This document shows positions 1 through 8,971 of a stretch of 64,000 nucleotides of DNA, piece after piece. The notes under the pieces are model-generated. The model saw only the letters and a list, made by a program, of their open reading frames with translations. It did no database searches and was not told where the DNA came from. The stretch is from Bacteroidota bacterium (lineage in GTDB: Bacteria > Bacteroidota > Bacteroidia > AKYH767-A > OLB10), in NCBI GenBank assembly GCA_019136655.1, contig JAGVTU010000001.1, positions 62,001 to 126,000 of the forward strand, read 5' to 3'. The position numbers and the translations under genes were made by a program. Numbering within the stretch: the first letter of the stretch is position 1; every line of letters begins with the position of its first letter.

Positions 1-12
1 CACAACACACTT

Positions 13-96
13 ACCCGGATGGCGGAATTGGTAGACGCGCTGGTCTCAAACACCAGTGAGCTAAACCTCATGCCGGTTCGATCCCGGCTCCGGGTA
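13..96 (+). tRNA. tRNA-Leu, anticodon CAA
   Basis: A class II tRNA cloverleaf can be folded by eye. The 7-bp acceptor stem is acccgga (13-19) with tccgggt (89-95), followed by discriminator A96. The anticodon arm is ctggt/accag around a 7-base loop ctcaaac, giving anticodon CAA, which reads the leucine codon UUG. The D-arm contains the usual ggtaga. The T-arm is ccggttcgatcccgg. The long variable arm between the anticodon and T arms is as expected for tRNA-Leu. CCA is not encoded in full (acta follows). Confidence 0.95.
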
Positions 97-105
97 CTAA
101 TCTTA

Positions 106-145
106 AGCCTCCTTCCTAAACCTTCGGGCAGGAGGCTTTGTTTTT
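106..145 (+). terminator. Rho-independent terminator after tRNA-Leu
   Basis: The stem agcctcct (106-113) pairs perfectly with aggaggct (130-137), and the T-rich run tttgttttt (137-145) follows. It begins 10 bases after the tRNA end and so most likely ends the tRNA transcript. The next gene starts only 5 bases after the T-run, which leaves no room for a separate promoter downstream of it. Confidence 0.85.
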
Positions 146-149
146 AATC

Positions 150-647
150 ATGAGCGCTACACGTATGAACGTTCCCGGTTTTGACGATATTTATATGGAT
201 TTGGCACAAACGCTTGCCCGCAAATCGCACTGTGTAAAAATGCAGGTAGGTGCTGTGCTCACCAAGGATACAAGAATTATTTCTTTAGGCTACAACGGTC
301 CGCCCGCAGGCACTCATAATTGCGATCAGGAATGGCCTGATACCGGTTGCCCTCGCGACAGCAAAGGTGGATGTTCTCTTGCAATTCATGCAGAACAGAA
401 TGCAATTTTATATGCTGCCAAAAACAATGTGTCGGTTGAAGGTGCTACGCTTTACGTTACACTTTCGCCATGTCTGGCATGTGCCAAGGTTGTGTTTACA
501 TCAGGTATTAAGAAAGTTATTTTTCTGAACTCTTATGCACAGTACAAGGGAATTGCTTCTGACGAAGGTGTGGATTTTCTCAGGCAGTTTCATGTAGAAG
601 TTGTGCAGTATCAACCCACAACCGATTTTCATACAATTACTAAATAA
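150..647 (+). CDS. dCMP deaminase (cytidine/deoxycytidylate deaminase family)
   Basis: Deaminates dCMP to dUMP, the precursor of dTMP, in the cytoplasm. From the ATG at 150 the protein has 165 residues. The zinc-binding active site of the family is visible: HAE at residues 80-82 (His ligand and catalytic Glu) and PCxxC with Cys108 and Cys111. The segment YNGPPAGTHNC around residues 48-58 is typical of ComEB-type dCMP deaminases. A second ATG at 165 gives MNVPGFDDIY, which matches the usual start of homologues about as well, so the true start is 150 or 165. The stop overlaps the start of the next gene by one base (TAATG). The start lies directly behind the tRNA terminator, so expression may depend on read-through. 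Confidence 0.9.
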   Translation: MSATRMNVPGFDDIYMDLAQTLARKSHCVKMQVGAVLTKDTRIISLGYNGPPAGTHNCDQEWPDTGCPRDSKGGCSLAIHAEQNAILYAAKNNVSVEGATLYVTLSPCLACAKVVFTSGIKKVIFLNSYAQYKGIASDEGVDFLRQFHVEVVQYQPTTDFHTITK

Positions 648-2302
648 TGGATTCTGAACAACGCAAAAATTTTAGACCATTATGGTATGCATTATTCATT
701 ACTGCAGGTATTGTTATTGGTGTATCGCTGAATGGTTCTTTCAATGGAAGCCGCAATATTTTATTCAGCCGAAGCACACCTTCAGGATTCAACAAAATAA
801 ATGATGTAATCAATTACATCCGTCAGGAGTATGTAGATACTATCAATCAAAACCAGATAGTAGATAATACCATTACCCAGATACTTCAAAACCTCGACCC
901 TCATTCATCCTATATTCCTGCTGACGAGCTTAAATCTGTCAACGAACCTTTGGAAGGAAATTTTGAAGGAATAGGTATTGAGTTTCACATTCAAAATGAC
1001 ACCATCATGGTGGTGTCAACCATTGCAGGCGGACCATCAGAAACAATTGGCCTTAGGCCCGGTGACCGCATTGTCGAAGTAGATGGAAAAAATGTGGCAG
1101 GGATAGGAATTAAAAACGAAGATGTTTTTAAATACCTGAGAGGACAGGAGGGAACCAAGGTGGCCATAAAAGTGAAAAGAAGCGGATTAAGTAAGTTACT
1201 CGATTTTACCATTGTCAGAGGTAAGATTCCAATCAGAAGTATTGAAACAGCATTCATGGCATCGCCTAATACTGGCTATGTCAAAATTTCGCGGTTTGCA
1301 GCCAATACCTATGAGGAGTTTATGGATGCATTGAATAAACTGAAGGAACAGTCAGCAAAAAATCTGATTATTGATTTACGAGGTAATCCGGGAGGTTATC
1401 TGGATGCAGCAACTGCACTTGCCAATGAATTTCTTAAAGGGAAAAAGCTGATTGTTTATACTCAGGGTAAAGCTCGTCCACGCAAAGAATACTATTCCAA
1501 CGGTGAAGGCACTTTCGAAAACGGAAAGTTATTTGTCCTGATTGATGAAGGTTCGGCATCAGCTTCTGAAATCTTAAGTGGCGCACTTCAGGATTGGGAC
1601 AGAGCTGAAATTATTGGAAGACGTTCATTTGGTAAAGGCCTTGTACAGGAGCAAACTTTATTTCCGGATGGCTCAGCAATGCGGCTTACGGTAGCACGAT
1701 ACTATACTCCAACAGGCAGAAGTATTCAAAAACCATATACCGATGGTACACTTGCTTATGATGACGAGGTGATAGAACGTTACAAGCATGGTGAGATGAT
1801 TAATGCAGACAGTACTCATTTTAACGATTCTCTGAAATATAAAACTCCGGGAGGAAAAATCGTATATGGCGGTGGAGGAATCATGCCTGATATTTTTGTT
1901 CCTATTGATACCACTTCAGACAACGAATTTTCGCGCGCAGTTTTTGCATTCGGAATTGTTTCAAAGTTTTGTTATGATTATGTTGATCACAATCGTAATT
2001 TGTTAGGAGTTTATAAAACTCTTGAGCAGTATGAGAAAAATTTTAAAACAGAACCCAAATTGTTCAGCGATTTTATTGCCTATGCCGTCAGCAATAAAAT
2101 TCGTCCGGATGAAAAGAATATTGCAAGTTCAAAATCATTAATCAGCAATCAGCTCAAAGCAAATATTGCCCGGTTGCTTTTTGGTAACGATGGCTACTAT
2201 CGTATTACGCTTCAGGAAGACAAAGTTTACAAAATTGCAGTGGAACTTTCGGAGCAAACCAATGCTGATAAAACAGTATCAACACGTGTAGAGAAGAAAT
2301 AG
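647..2302 (+). CDS. C-terminal processing peptidase (S41 family) with PDZ domain
   Basis: A periplasmic carboxy-terminal processing serine protease of the CtpA/Prc type, 551 residues. A membrane anchor or uncleaved signal lies at about residues 12-30. A PDZ domain spans roughly 100-190 and contains GDRIVEVDGKNV. The S41 catalytic core follows, with the GSASASE motif (catalytic Ser about 305) and the Lys of SFGKG (about 330) forming the Ser/Lys dyad spaced as in the family. The C-terminal about 200 residues are less conserved. It overlaps the preceding dCMP deaminase stop by one base, so the two are probably cotranscribed, although no functional link is obvious. The substrate is unknown; cleavage of periplasmic or outer-membrane proteins is the inferred role. 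Confidence 0.92.
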   Translation: MDSEQRKNFRPLWYALFITAGIVIGVSLNGSFNGSRNILFSRSTPSGFNKINDVINYIRQEYVDTINQNQIVDNTITQILQNLDPHSSYIPADELKSVNEPLEGNFEGIGIEFHIQNDTIMVVSTIAGGPSETIGLRPGDRIVEVDGKNVAGIGIKNEDVFKYLRGQEGTKVAIKVKRSGLSKLLDFTIVRGKIPIRSIETAFMASPNTGYVKISRFAANTYEEFMDALNKLKEQSAKNLIIDLRGNPGGYLDAATALANEFLKGKKLIVYTQGKARPRKEYYSNGEGTFENGKLFVLIDEGSASASEILSGALQDWDRAEIIGRRSFGKGLVQEQTLFPDGSAMRLTVARYYTPTGRSIQKPYTDGTLAYDDEVIERYKHGEMINADSTHFNDSLKYKTPGGKIVYGGGGIMPDIFVPIDTTSDNEFSRAVFAFGIVSKFCYDYVDHNRNLLGVYKTLEQYEKNFKTEPKLFSDFIAYAVSNKIRPDEKNIASSKSLISNQLKANIARLLFGNDGYYRITLQEDKVYKIAVELSEQTNADKTVSTRVEKK

Positions 2303-2355
2303 CAAAGTGCAATTATCAGTGATGACTGTATCTCTGCAATAAAAACTAATTAATT

Positions 2356-2940
2356 TCAGCCATTCAGAATTTTTTCGTGTACGGCTAATACCTGAGGCAG
2401 CAAAGCAGCTTTACCGTCATTCAATATCACAAAGGCACATTTTTTATTTCGCAACTCATCGTCCATTTGAGACTGAACTATAGTGTTTACTTTGGCAACA
2501 TCAATTTTGTCTCTTTCTACAGTACGTTTAATCCTTAGTTCTTTCGGTGCTGTCACACAAATTACCGTATCAAGTCCTTTGTCGGCACCAGCTTCAAAAA
2601 GTATTGCAGATTCTTTCAGTACAAAAGGTGCTTTCTGTTCAGTAATCCATTTTTCAAAATCAAGTTGCACCTGAGGATGAACCAGTGCATTCACTTTTAA
2701 CCTCAGTGTTGAATCATTAAAAATAAGCTCTGACATTTTTTTACGATTCAGATTTCCGTCAGATGAATAGATGTCTTTACCCAGCAGTTGTTGCAACTCA
2801 TTTTTCAAAATTGGGTTGTTATGCATCAGCATTTTCGCAGCCGAATCAGCATCATAAACGGGAATGCCCAACTCGTGAAACAACTTTGCAACAAATGTTT
2901 TCCCTGAACCTATTCCACCGGTAATGCCAACAGCTTTCAT
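2356..2940 (-). CDS. coaE: Dephospho-CoA kinase
   Basis: Catalyses the last step of coenzyme A synthesis, ATP-dependent phosphorylation of dephospho-CoA at the 3'-hydroxyl. The 194-residue length is normal for the family. The P-loop GGIGSGKT is at residues 8-15. The region with VYDADSAAK at about 28-36 fits the family, as does the LID region with RDKID. It is the last gene of a minus-strand run (DUF1573, yajC, YbbR, coaE), and its start codon shares a base with the YbbR stop. The same four-gene order is common in Bacteroidota. Confidence 0.93.
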   Translation of the reverse strand: MKAVGITGGIGSGKTFVAKLFHELGIPVYDADSAAKMLMHNNPILKNELQQLLGKDIYSSDGNLNRKKMSELIFNDSTLRLKVNALVHPQVQLDFEKWITEQKAPFVLKESAILFEAGADKGLDTVICVTAPKELRIKRTVERDKIDVAKVNTIVQSQMDDELRNKKCAFVILNDGKAALLPQVLAVHEKILNG

Positions 2941-3893
2941 TATTTTTCGATATAGTAATCTACTGTAGCAGGCATAATGGCGCTCACAGTAGTATGTGCA
3001 GGTGAAGATTTTATATCCACTGCCAATCGCCCTTTTTCCAAAAAGCCCTTTGCATTTAACTGAACACTGAAAGCATCTTCGCTTATCGTGTCAATATATT
3101 TCAGCGGTACTTTATAAGTTATGGTTACTCTATCCGGCATGAGCAGAATTTTCCGTGCGCCCAGTTGCTTATAACTTAATGGGACGACTACCGATTTCTC
3201 AATAAACTCATCTACAGGAATTATCAGTGCAACCGATTTTTCTGAAAGCCTTATATCTTTTGATGGTGATAAAAGAGTAAGGCGTGTTTTCAGGTCTTTG
3301 TCAAGAGCTTTGAATTCTACATGTTCTGTTTTTACTTCCGTAATAGTGTCAACAATAGATTTTTCGCCTGAAATAAAAATGCTGTCAGGAGTGGTTATTG
3401 GTTTTCCATATAGCCCAAAGTTTTTACGGACATCATAAATGACATCTGTTCGAACCGGAACTTTTTTAAAGTATTTTGCAGAGAAAAATAATACGAGTGA
3501 ATCGGGTGCTACAGAAACAATTTCAAATGCATTAGACTTGTTTTTGAAATTACTTTGAAAAGCCTGCAACAGTCCTACATAAATAATATCGTCAGAAGCA
3601 TGATAAGCATTTACATCAATGACCATTTCTTTTCGTTGTCGGTTTAATAAAAACCACAGCAGTTCAAAACCTCTTGCTTTAACAGTTATTGCTGCTTTGT
3701 CGGGAATATCATTAATAACCCGCTTGCTGTAAGGCACATTGGTTACAGCAAGTGAATAGTTTACCTGATAAGTAAAAGTTTTGTTTAAAGAATAGAGAAT
3801 CCAGAATACTACTGATATAAAAACACAAATAAGAAATATAGGCAATGAATTGTTGCCCTTCCATTTGAATTTATTCAGTGTATCACCAGGCAA
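2940..3893 (-). CDS. YbbR-like domain protein
   Basis: A single-pass membrane protein of 317 residues with one N-terminal transmembrane helix at about 18-37 (LPIFLICVFISVVFWILY). A large extracytoplasmic region composed of YbbR-type beta repeats follows. In Firmicutes the YbbR protein CdaR regulates a c-di-AMP cyclase, but no cyclase is visible here, so that role should not be transferred. The gene lies 5 bases after yajC and overlaps coaE by one base, an arrangement typical of Bacteroidota. Its function in this phylum is not established. Confidence 0.75.
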   Translation of the reverse strand: MPGDTLNKFKWKGNNSLPIFLICVFISVVFWILYSLNKTFTYQVNYSLAVTNVPYSKRVINDIPDKAAITVKARGFELLWFLLNRQRKEMVIDVNAYHASDDIIYVGLLQAFQSNFKNKSNAFEIVSVAPDSLVLFFSAKYFKKVPVRTDVIYDVRKNFGLYGKPITTPDSIFISGEKSIVDTITEVKTEHVEFKALDKDLKTRLTLLSPSKDIRLSEKSVALIIPVDEFIEKSVVVPLSYKQLGARKILLMPDRVTITYKVPLKYIDTISEDAFSVQLNAKGFLEKGRLAVDIKSSPAHTTVSAIMPATVDYYIEK

Positions 3894-3898
3894 TATCT

Positions 3899-4222
3899 TT
3901 ATTTTTTATCAGCAGGCTTCTGAAATTGTTTGGATGCTTCAGCAGACACTGCACTTTTTTCAATTCTTATTTTCACATTGTTGTCTATTTCAATGAGAAA
4001 AGTGGTTTCTGCAATTTCAATTATTTTACCATGAATGCCGCCAATGGTAACAATTTTGTCGCCTTTGTTGATACTTTCTTTAAATTGTTTTTCAATTTTC
4101 ACTTTGCGCATCTGAGGGCGCAACATGAAAAAATACATGATTAAAACAATCAGTCCCAGCATCAGCAGTTGTTGCATAGCCATGCCTCCTCCTGATGACT
4201 GTAATAGAATAGTCGCTGTCAT
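3899..4222 (-). CDS. yajC: Preprotein translocase accessory subunit YajC
   Basis: A small inner-membrane partner of the SecDF complex. The 107-residue protein has one hydrophobic helix (MLGLIVLIMYFFMLRPQ, about 21-37), then the conserved cytoplasmic part with GDKIVTIGGIHGKIIEI. A basic, charged tail follows. The start shares a base with the DUF1573 stop, giving tight coupling within the operon. The spurious plus-strand frame over this gene is a shadow. Confidence 0.93.
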   Translation of the reverse strand: MTATILLQSSGGGMAMQQLLMLGLIVLIMYFFMLRPQMRKVKIEKQFKESINKGDKIVTIGGIHGKIIEIAETTFLIEIDNNVKIRIEKSAVSAEASKQFQKPADKK

Positions 4223-4683
4223 TAGTTGTCTTTTTTAGTTATATCTGCACTTATTGTTAATACCTTGGTGTTAGGGGTTGTATTGGCCAGCAGGGTAACG
4301 GTTTTTGAAGTCATTCCGTGCTTGCCTTCGCTGTTAAAGGTTACTTTGATAAATCCATTTTCCCCTGGAGCAACAGGATCTTTGGAGTATTCAGGAACAG
4401 TGCAACCGCAGCTGGCACTTGCCTGAGTGATGATGAGCGGAGCTTTGCCAACGTTTTTAAATTTGAAATCAAAACTTACAACATCGCCTTCCTTAATGGA
4501 TCCAAACTCATGGTTTTCTGTCTCAAATTCAAAAACAGGAATTTTTGCTGTGTCAGCTGTTGCAGTAGCCGATACAGGATTGTTTATCAATTCAGGATCC
4601 ACCTTTTTATTACCTCCGTCAGGTTTGCAACCTATACCGAGGGCAACAAATAAGAATATGGTGATAAAGGCTCTTGTATTCAT
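4222..4683 (-). CDS. DUF1573 lipoprotein
   Basis: An exported 153-residue protein with a lipobox ending GIGC (Cys19), so a lipoprotein is likely. The mature part contains a DUF1573 beta-sandwich domain: FEFETENHEFGSIKEGD, then FKFKNVGKAPLII and the ASCGCTVPEY motif with its Cys pair. This Ig-like/MSP-like fold is widespread in Bacteroidota periplasmic proteins, but its role is unknown. It is the first gene of the DUF1573-yajC-YbbR-coaE run. The minus-strand leader about 30 bases upstream holds TATTTTCG, one mismatch from the TAnnTTTG promoter motif. Confidence 0.82.
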   Translation of the reverse strand: MNTRAFITIFLFVALGIGCKPDGGNKKVDPELINNPVSATATADTAKIPVFEFETENHEFGSIKEGDVVSFDFKFKNVGKAPLIITQASASCGCTVPEYSKDPVAPGENGFIKVTFNSEGKHGMTSKTVTLLANTTPNTKVLTISADITKKDN

Positions 4684-4758
4684 CCTTTTTATAAATGTGC
4701 CGCGAAAATACAGTTATGCTCTCTCAACAGCAAACATTACAAAGGGTTTGTTCATAAA

Positions 4759-5505
4759 TCAGATTTTTTTCAGACTGCTGAGAAAATCATCTTTTTTGCG
4801 TTGCGACACTGTGATAGTGCTGCCATCACTCATCACCACATATCCTCCACGGCCACTTTGGTATTTCTTGATGAAATCAAGGTTTACCAGATGAGAATGA
4901 TGTATTCTGAAAAAATTATATTCAGTTAGGAGTTCTTCAAATTCTTTGAGGTTCTTACTTACCAGCAATTTTTTACCATCTGTCAGAAACACAGAAGTGT
5001 ATTTACCATCAGCTTCACAACGCAAAATGTTTTTTATCTCAATAAATTCCAGACCTTCTCCTGAGGTTAAGCCTATTTTCTGATGAGGAACAGGTTTTTG
5101 CGTGTTGCTGATCAGGTTCCCGACACGTTCTTTGTTGTTTTTACGGTTATAGTTTTCCTCAGCTCTTTTAATTGCTTTTACCAGTTCTTCCTCATCAACA
5201 GGTTTCAAAATGTAATCCATTGCCGAAAACTTGATGGCTTTGATTGCATATTTGTCAAAAGCTGTGATAAAAATTACATCAAAATTTACCTCATCAAATT
5301 TGGAAAGCAAATCGAATCCTGTGCCTCCCGGCATTTCAATGTCGAGTAATACTAAATCGGGCTCGTGTTGCAGGATTAACTGGTGTGCTTCTTTGATATT
5401 AGATGCTTCTCCTATTAACTTTATATCAGGACAATTGGTCGTAAGAATCATTTTTAATAATTCACGTCCACGTTTTTCGTCATCAACTATGAGTGTCTGT
5501 AACAT
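4759..5505 (-). CDS. LytTR-family response regulator
   Basis: A two-component response regulator of 248 residues. The receiver domain (1-120) has the acidic pair D8/D9, phospho-acceptor Asp55 in LVLLDIEMPGG and the conserved Lys in ILKPVDEEE. The C-terminal LytTR DNA-binding domain (about 140-248) contains FFRIHHSHLVN and GRGGYVVMSDGSTITVS. It starts 6 bases after the stop of the adjacent sensor kinase and is almost certainly its partner. LytTR proteins bind paired direct repeats near target promoters. The target is not visible here. Confidence 0.92.
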   Translation of the reverse strand: MLQTLIVDDEKRGRELLKMILTTNCPDIKLIGEASNIKEAHQLILQHEPDLVLLDIEMPGGTGFDLLSKFDEVNFDVIFITAFDKYAIKAIKFSAMDYILKPVDEEELVKAIKRAEENYNRKNNKERVGNLISNTQKPVPHQKIGLTSGEGLEFIEIKNILRCEADGKYTSVFLTDGKKLLVSKNLKEFEELLTEYNFFRIHHSHLVNLDFIKKYQSGRGGYVVMSDGSTITVSQRKKDDFLSSLKKI

Positions 5506-5511
5506 AATTTG

Positions 5512-8481
5512 TTATTTTATTACCGGTATGGTGACTATTACGCGTGTACCTGCCGGATTGTTATGTTCATCTGTTTTATCTATTATTTCAATTTCAATTG
5601 ATTGCGGACGAATATAGTTTAAAGTTTTTATCCGTTCATCAATCAGTTGAGTACCTCGGGAAATATGAGTAACAGCCTTCTTCTGTTTAAGTTTTGCGGA
5701 GTTACTTCTTCCTATTCCGTCATCATCAACAATCCCTTTAATTACTTCATTTTCCTGCTCAAAGATAAGGGTTAAATTGCCTTTCCGGTTTAAATTTAAC
5801 AGTCCGTGATTGATGGCATTCTCCACAAATGGTTGAAAAAGGGTTGACGGAATTTCGGTGTTTTTATAATCTATGGAATCATCCACCTGCAGATGAAAAT
5901 TAAAGCCCTCGTCAAAGCGCATTTGCTCCAGCTCAATATAAAGTCGCAGCAGATTTATTTCTTCTTCCAGGGTAACGGTGTTTGTAGTGGAATGATCCAA
6001 AAACATTCGTAATAATTTGGAGAACTTGGTGAGGTATTTATTGGCAGCAGAAGGATTGTTGGTGGTAATAAAATATTTAATGGTGTTGAGGCAATTAAAT
6101 AGAAAATGAGGGTTCATTTGTGCCTGAAGTGCTTTTAATTCAAACTCTGCCAGTTTTTTATTGATTTCTGTTTTATTTTTTTCCTGTTTGCGAATGTACT
6201 TTATACGTAAGTATGTAATTAATCCTAATAAGGCGATAGCAGCAACGTAAATAAATGCCAGAAACCAATTGCTTCTGTAAGCAGGAATTGGCACAGCAAT
6301 TTTGATGGATTTATCAGAGCCAAAGATGCCGTAAATTCTAACTTTAAATGAGTAATTTCCGGGTTTAATATTGAAATATTTAACAGACCGTTCAGTTGTT
6401 GGAGCACTCCATTCTATATCGTGCCCTTCGAGCTTATACAGAAAATAAATTTTTTGTGGATTGGTAAAACTGGGAGCGGTGTAATTTATTTCAAGAGAAT
6501 GAACTGTTTCCGACAATTGTAAGGAGTCTATAGCTGTAAATTCTTTATCATCGGCTTTTACTTTCTCGATAATAACACGTGGTAAATAATCATTAGTAAT
6601 AATCCTGCGCGTGTTAAGAAGAGTTATACCTTTTATGGTTGGAAACATAAAATGAGTATCGTCTTCTTTCAGAAAGTTTGGCTGAAATCCTGAGTTGAAT
6701 TCATTGGTTTTCAATCCGTCTTTTCGGTCGAAAAATCGGAAAGTAACAGTTGCAGTTTTAAGGTCAGCATAATTATTAAGATCATATTTTTTTATACTGT
6801 AAATACCTTTGTTGGTTGTAAACCAAAAATCCTGCAGATTATCTTCAGCTATACAAAACACATCGGAGTTAGAAAGTTCAGGGATATTTTTCAAGGCTGT
6901 GAATTTCCCATCTTTATATCTGCAGAAACCGCCTCCAATTGTTCCTATCCAAAGAGTGTTGTTGTCATCAAAATACAAAGAGCGAAGCGTGTTGCTCGGA
7001 AGGCCGTTGTAGGTTGTGTATATGTTTACATTATTTCCGGAAATTTTTATAAGTCCGTTGTTGCTCGCAACCCAGATGTTTTTGTTAGAGTCTTCAACAA
7101 AGTAGCAGATCTTGGACTTGATTATATCACTTTTGAATGAAGCAATTGAATCGTTTTTGATGGTGAAAATTCCTTTATCAGTTCCAACCCAAATTGTACC
7201 ACGACTATCCTGAAATAATGATAATACCACATTGTCCAAAGCACTATTTCTTTTATCATACTGCTCTATTTGAACATCATTTCGAAATTTAAACAAGCCA
7301 TCTCCAAATGTGCCAATCCATAAATTACCTTCTTTATCTTCGAGTAGAGACCAAACACAGTCGTTGGCTTTGGGGATGATGAGTTTGATGATTTTTCCTT
7401 CAATAATTTTATTGACACCTCCGCAGTTATTCCCTGCATAAATAATTCCCGAAGAGGTTTTGATGATAGGTGCTACTCCATCAGCTATCAATCCGTCCTC
7501 AACCGAAATGGTCTTAAAAACCTTGTATGATAATTTGTTTACACCGGCATTGTTAGTTCCTACCCAAATATTGTTTTCTCTGTCCTGATATATAAAATTG
7601 ATGGAATTAGAAGATAAACCGGATTCTTCAGTGAGTTGTGTAAACTCTTCGTTATCGGAAAGGTAAATTCCTTCCGACCCTTTGTATATCCATTTACGGT
7701 TTTGGCGATCTACAAACACTTTTAGGTAATGATCACTTTCATCAGGTAATTGTATTTGTACAGCTTTGGTATCACTGACTCTATACACCCCTGCAGCTGA
7801 TGCAATCCATAAAAAGTTATCAGCATCGTAGCTCATCCCTGTAATCATGCTATGAGGCACAAGTTCATTTCTCGACAATTTGTTGTTTTTTAATTCATAT
7901 AAACCATCGGTAGAAGCTACCAGCACACTATTGTTTTTGCCGGCTTTTATAAAGCTGACACTGGCCTGATTGATGCGGGTAATAAAATCAAGGACATTTG
8001 CATTTACATAATAAATTTCATTGTTTGTAGTGGATACATATAAATTTCCGTCATCAGCAAAACAAAAGGAAGTGATAGTTATATTTTCAAATGATTTTTC
8101 AAACCCGGAGAATGTCTTACCGTCATATTTTACAAGATGACCAATATCATCAAGAAACCACAACTGATTGTTTTTATCTTCCTGAATGGATACAACACTA
8201 TTAGATAATAATCCTTTGATTTCGTTCTGGCCGAATATTCTAAAACTTATCCCGTCAAAGCGCACGATACCGCTGAAGGTGGAAAACCATAAATACCCGT
8301 CTGAAGATTGATGGATAGCTATAACAGAATTTTGTGGAAGTCCGCTTTCGGTATTGTACACTTCAACAGAATAATCATTTTCAATGCCCAGACTTTCCTC
8401 AGAAAGAAAAGACTGAGGCTGCGTAAATGCCGTCAGCGTTAAAAGCAAACCGGTTATTGTCAGTGAAAAGTACTTTACCAT
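5512..8481 (-). CDS. Sensor histidine kinase, beta-propeller + Y_Y_Y + LytS-type kinase
   Basis: A 989-residue membrane sensor. A signal peptide (about 1-20) is followed by a two-component-regulator propeller of many repeats of the pattern D..G.LW.GT (for example NLWIGTFGDGLFKF and TIWVGTDKGIF), to about residue 600. A Y_Y_Y Ig-like domain spans about 645-725. One transmembrane helix lies at about 738-756 and a short coiled coil follows. The His_kinase domain has LQAQMNPHFLFNCLN (phospho-acceptor His792). The C-terminal ATPase has PFVENAINHG and DDGIGRSN. This architecture resembles the hybrid two-component systems of Bacteroidota, but here the regulator is a separate adjacent gene. The ligand is unknown. 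Confidence 0.92.
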   Translation of the reverse strand: MVKYFSLTITGLLLTLTAFTQPQSFLSEESLGIENDYSVEVYNTESGLPQNSVIAIHQSSDGYLWFSTFSGIVRFDGISFRIFGQNEIKGLLSNSVVSIQEDKNNQLWFLDDIGHLVKYDGKTFSGFEKSFENITITSFCFADDGNLYVSTTNNEIYYVNANVLDFITRINQASVSFIKAGKNNSVLVASTDGLYELKNNKLSRNELVPHSMITGMSYDADNFLWIASAAGVYRVSDTKAVQIQLPDESDHYLKVFVDRQNRKWIYKGSEGIYLSDNEEFTQLTEESGLSSNSINFIYQDRENNIWVGTNNAGVNKLSYKVFKTISVEDGLIADGVAPIIKTSSGIIYAGNNCGGVNKIIEGKIIKLIIPKANDCVWSLLEDKEGNLWIGTFGDGLFKFRNDVQIEQYDKRNSALDNVVLSLFQDSRGTIWVGTDKGIFTIKNDSIASFKSDIIKSKICYFVEDSNKNIWVASNNGLIKISGNNVNIYTTYNGLPSNTLRSLYFDDNNTLWIGTIGGGFCRYKDGKFTALKNIPELSNSDVFCIAEDNLQDFWFTTNKGIYSIKKYDLNNYADLKTATVTFRFFDRKDGLKTNEFNSGFQPNFLKEDDTHFMFPTIKGITLLNTRRIITNDYLPRVIIEKVKADDKEFTAIDSLQLSETVHSLEINYTAPSFTNPQKIYFLYKLEGHDIEWSAPTTERSVKYFNIKPGNYSFKVRIYGIFGSDKSIKIAVPIPAYRSNWFLAFIYVAAIALLGLITYLRIKYIRKQEKNKTEINKKLAEFELKALQAQMNPHFLFNCLNTIKYFITTNNPSAANKYLTKFSKLLRMFLDHSTTNTVTLEEEINLLRLYIELEQMRFDEGFNFHLQVDDSIDYKNTEIPSTLFQPFVENAINHGLLNLNRKGNLTLIFEQENEVIKGIVDDDGIGRSNSAKLKQKKAVTHISRGTQLIDERIKTLNYIRPQSIEIEIIDKTDEHNNPAGTRVIVTIPVIK

Positions 8482-8687
8482 ACGTTATCACTTGCAAAGT
8501 AACAGATTTGTTTTATTCTTGCTGCATCAAATCAGTAATATGCAATTATTCAAAGAAGGTAATATTTGAGGGCTGATAAAACTATTTATAAAACAACCCG
8601 CTTTTTGGCTGTTTTTTGCTCAATTATTACTTTCTGTGTTGTAATTATAGTTGAGTACTATTATTTCGTATCCGATTTGAACAACGT

Positions 8688-8882
8688 ATGACCAATTTGA
8701 AGAAAGGCGATAAAGTGATGTTCGATTTGCCAAATGCAGGTGGAAGGCAGGTGGCTGAGGTTACTGATGTTCTTGAAAAATGTGTACAGGTAAAATATTA
8801 CAGTGATTCATATAATAATTTGATGACACTGGATAAAGATAAAATTCTGGAGAAACTTCCGGAAACTTTGGAAACAAAGTAA
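8688..8882 (+). CDS. Small hypothetical protein
   Basis: A 64-residue cytoplasmic protein with no signal peptide or membrane segment. The N-terminal LKKGDKVMFDLPNAGGRQVAEVTDVLE reads like a small SH3-like or KOW-like beta barrel (a KGDKV turn followed by alternating strands), but I do not recognise a family. It stands alone: the sensor kinase is divergent upstream, and a strong terminator follows 30 bases after the stop. The clear terminator and well-formed protein-like sequence support a real gene. Confidence 0.7.
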   Translation: MTNLKKGDKVMFDLPNAGGRQVAEVTDVLEKCVQVKYYSDSYNNLMTLDKDKILEKLPETLETK

Positions 8883-8911
8883 AGATGCGGTTTATTTTCT
8901 GTTTTTAGGTT

Positions 8912-8940
8912 AAGGGCTGGGAGAAATCCCGGCCTTTTGC
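8912..8940 (+). terminator. Rho-independent terminator
   Basis: An 11-bp stem, aagggctggga (8912-8922) with tcccggccttt (8927-8937, two G-T pairs), is closed by a GAAA tetraloop and followed by tttt within a TTTTGC run. It ends the transcript of the 64-residue gene just upstream. Confidence 0.8.
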
Positions 8941-8971
8941 ATTTGATAGGATTTTGTAAAGTTTATTAGAA

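Noticed and set aside
138-149. TTG start for the dCMP deaminase adding MFLI
   Set aside because: These codons lie within the T-run of the tRNA terminator, and the family does not have the extension; ATG at 150 or 165 is better.
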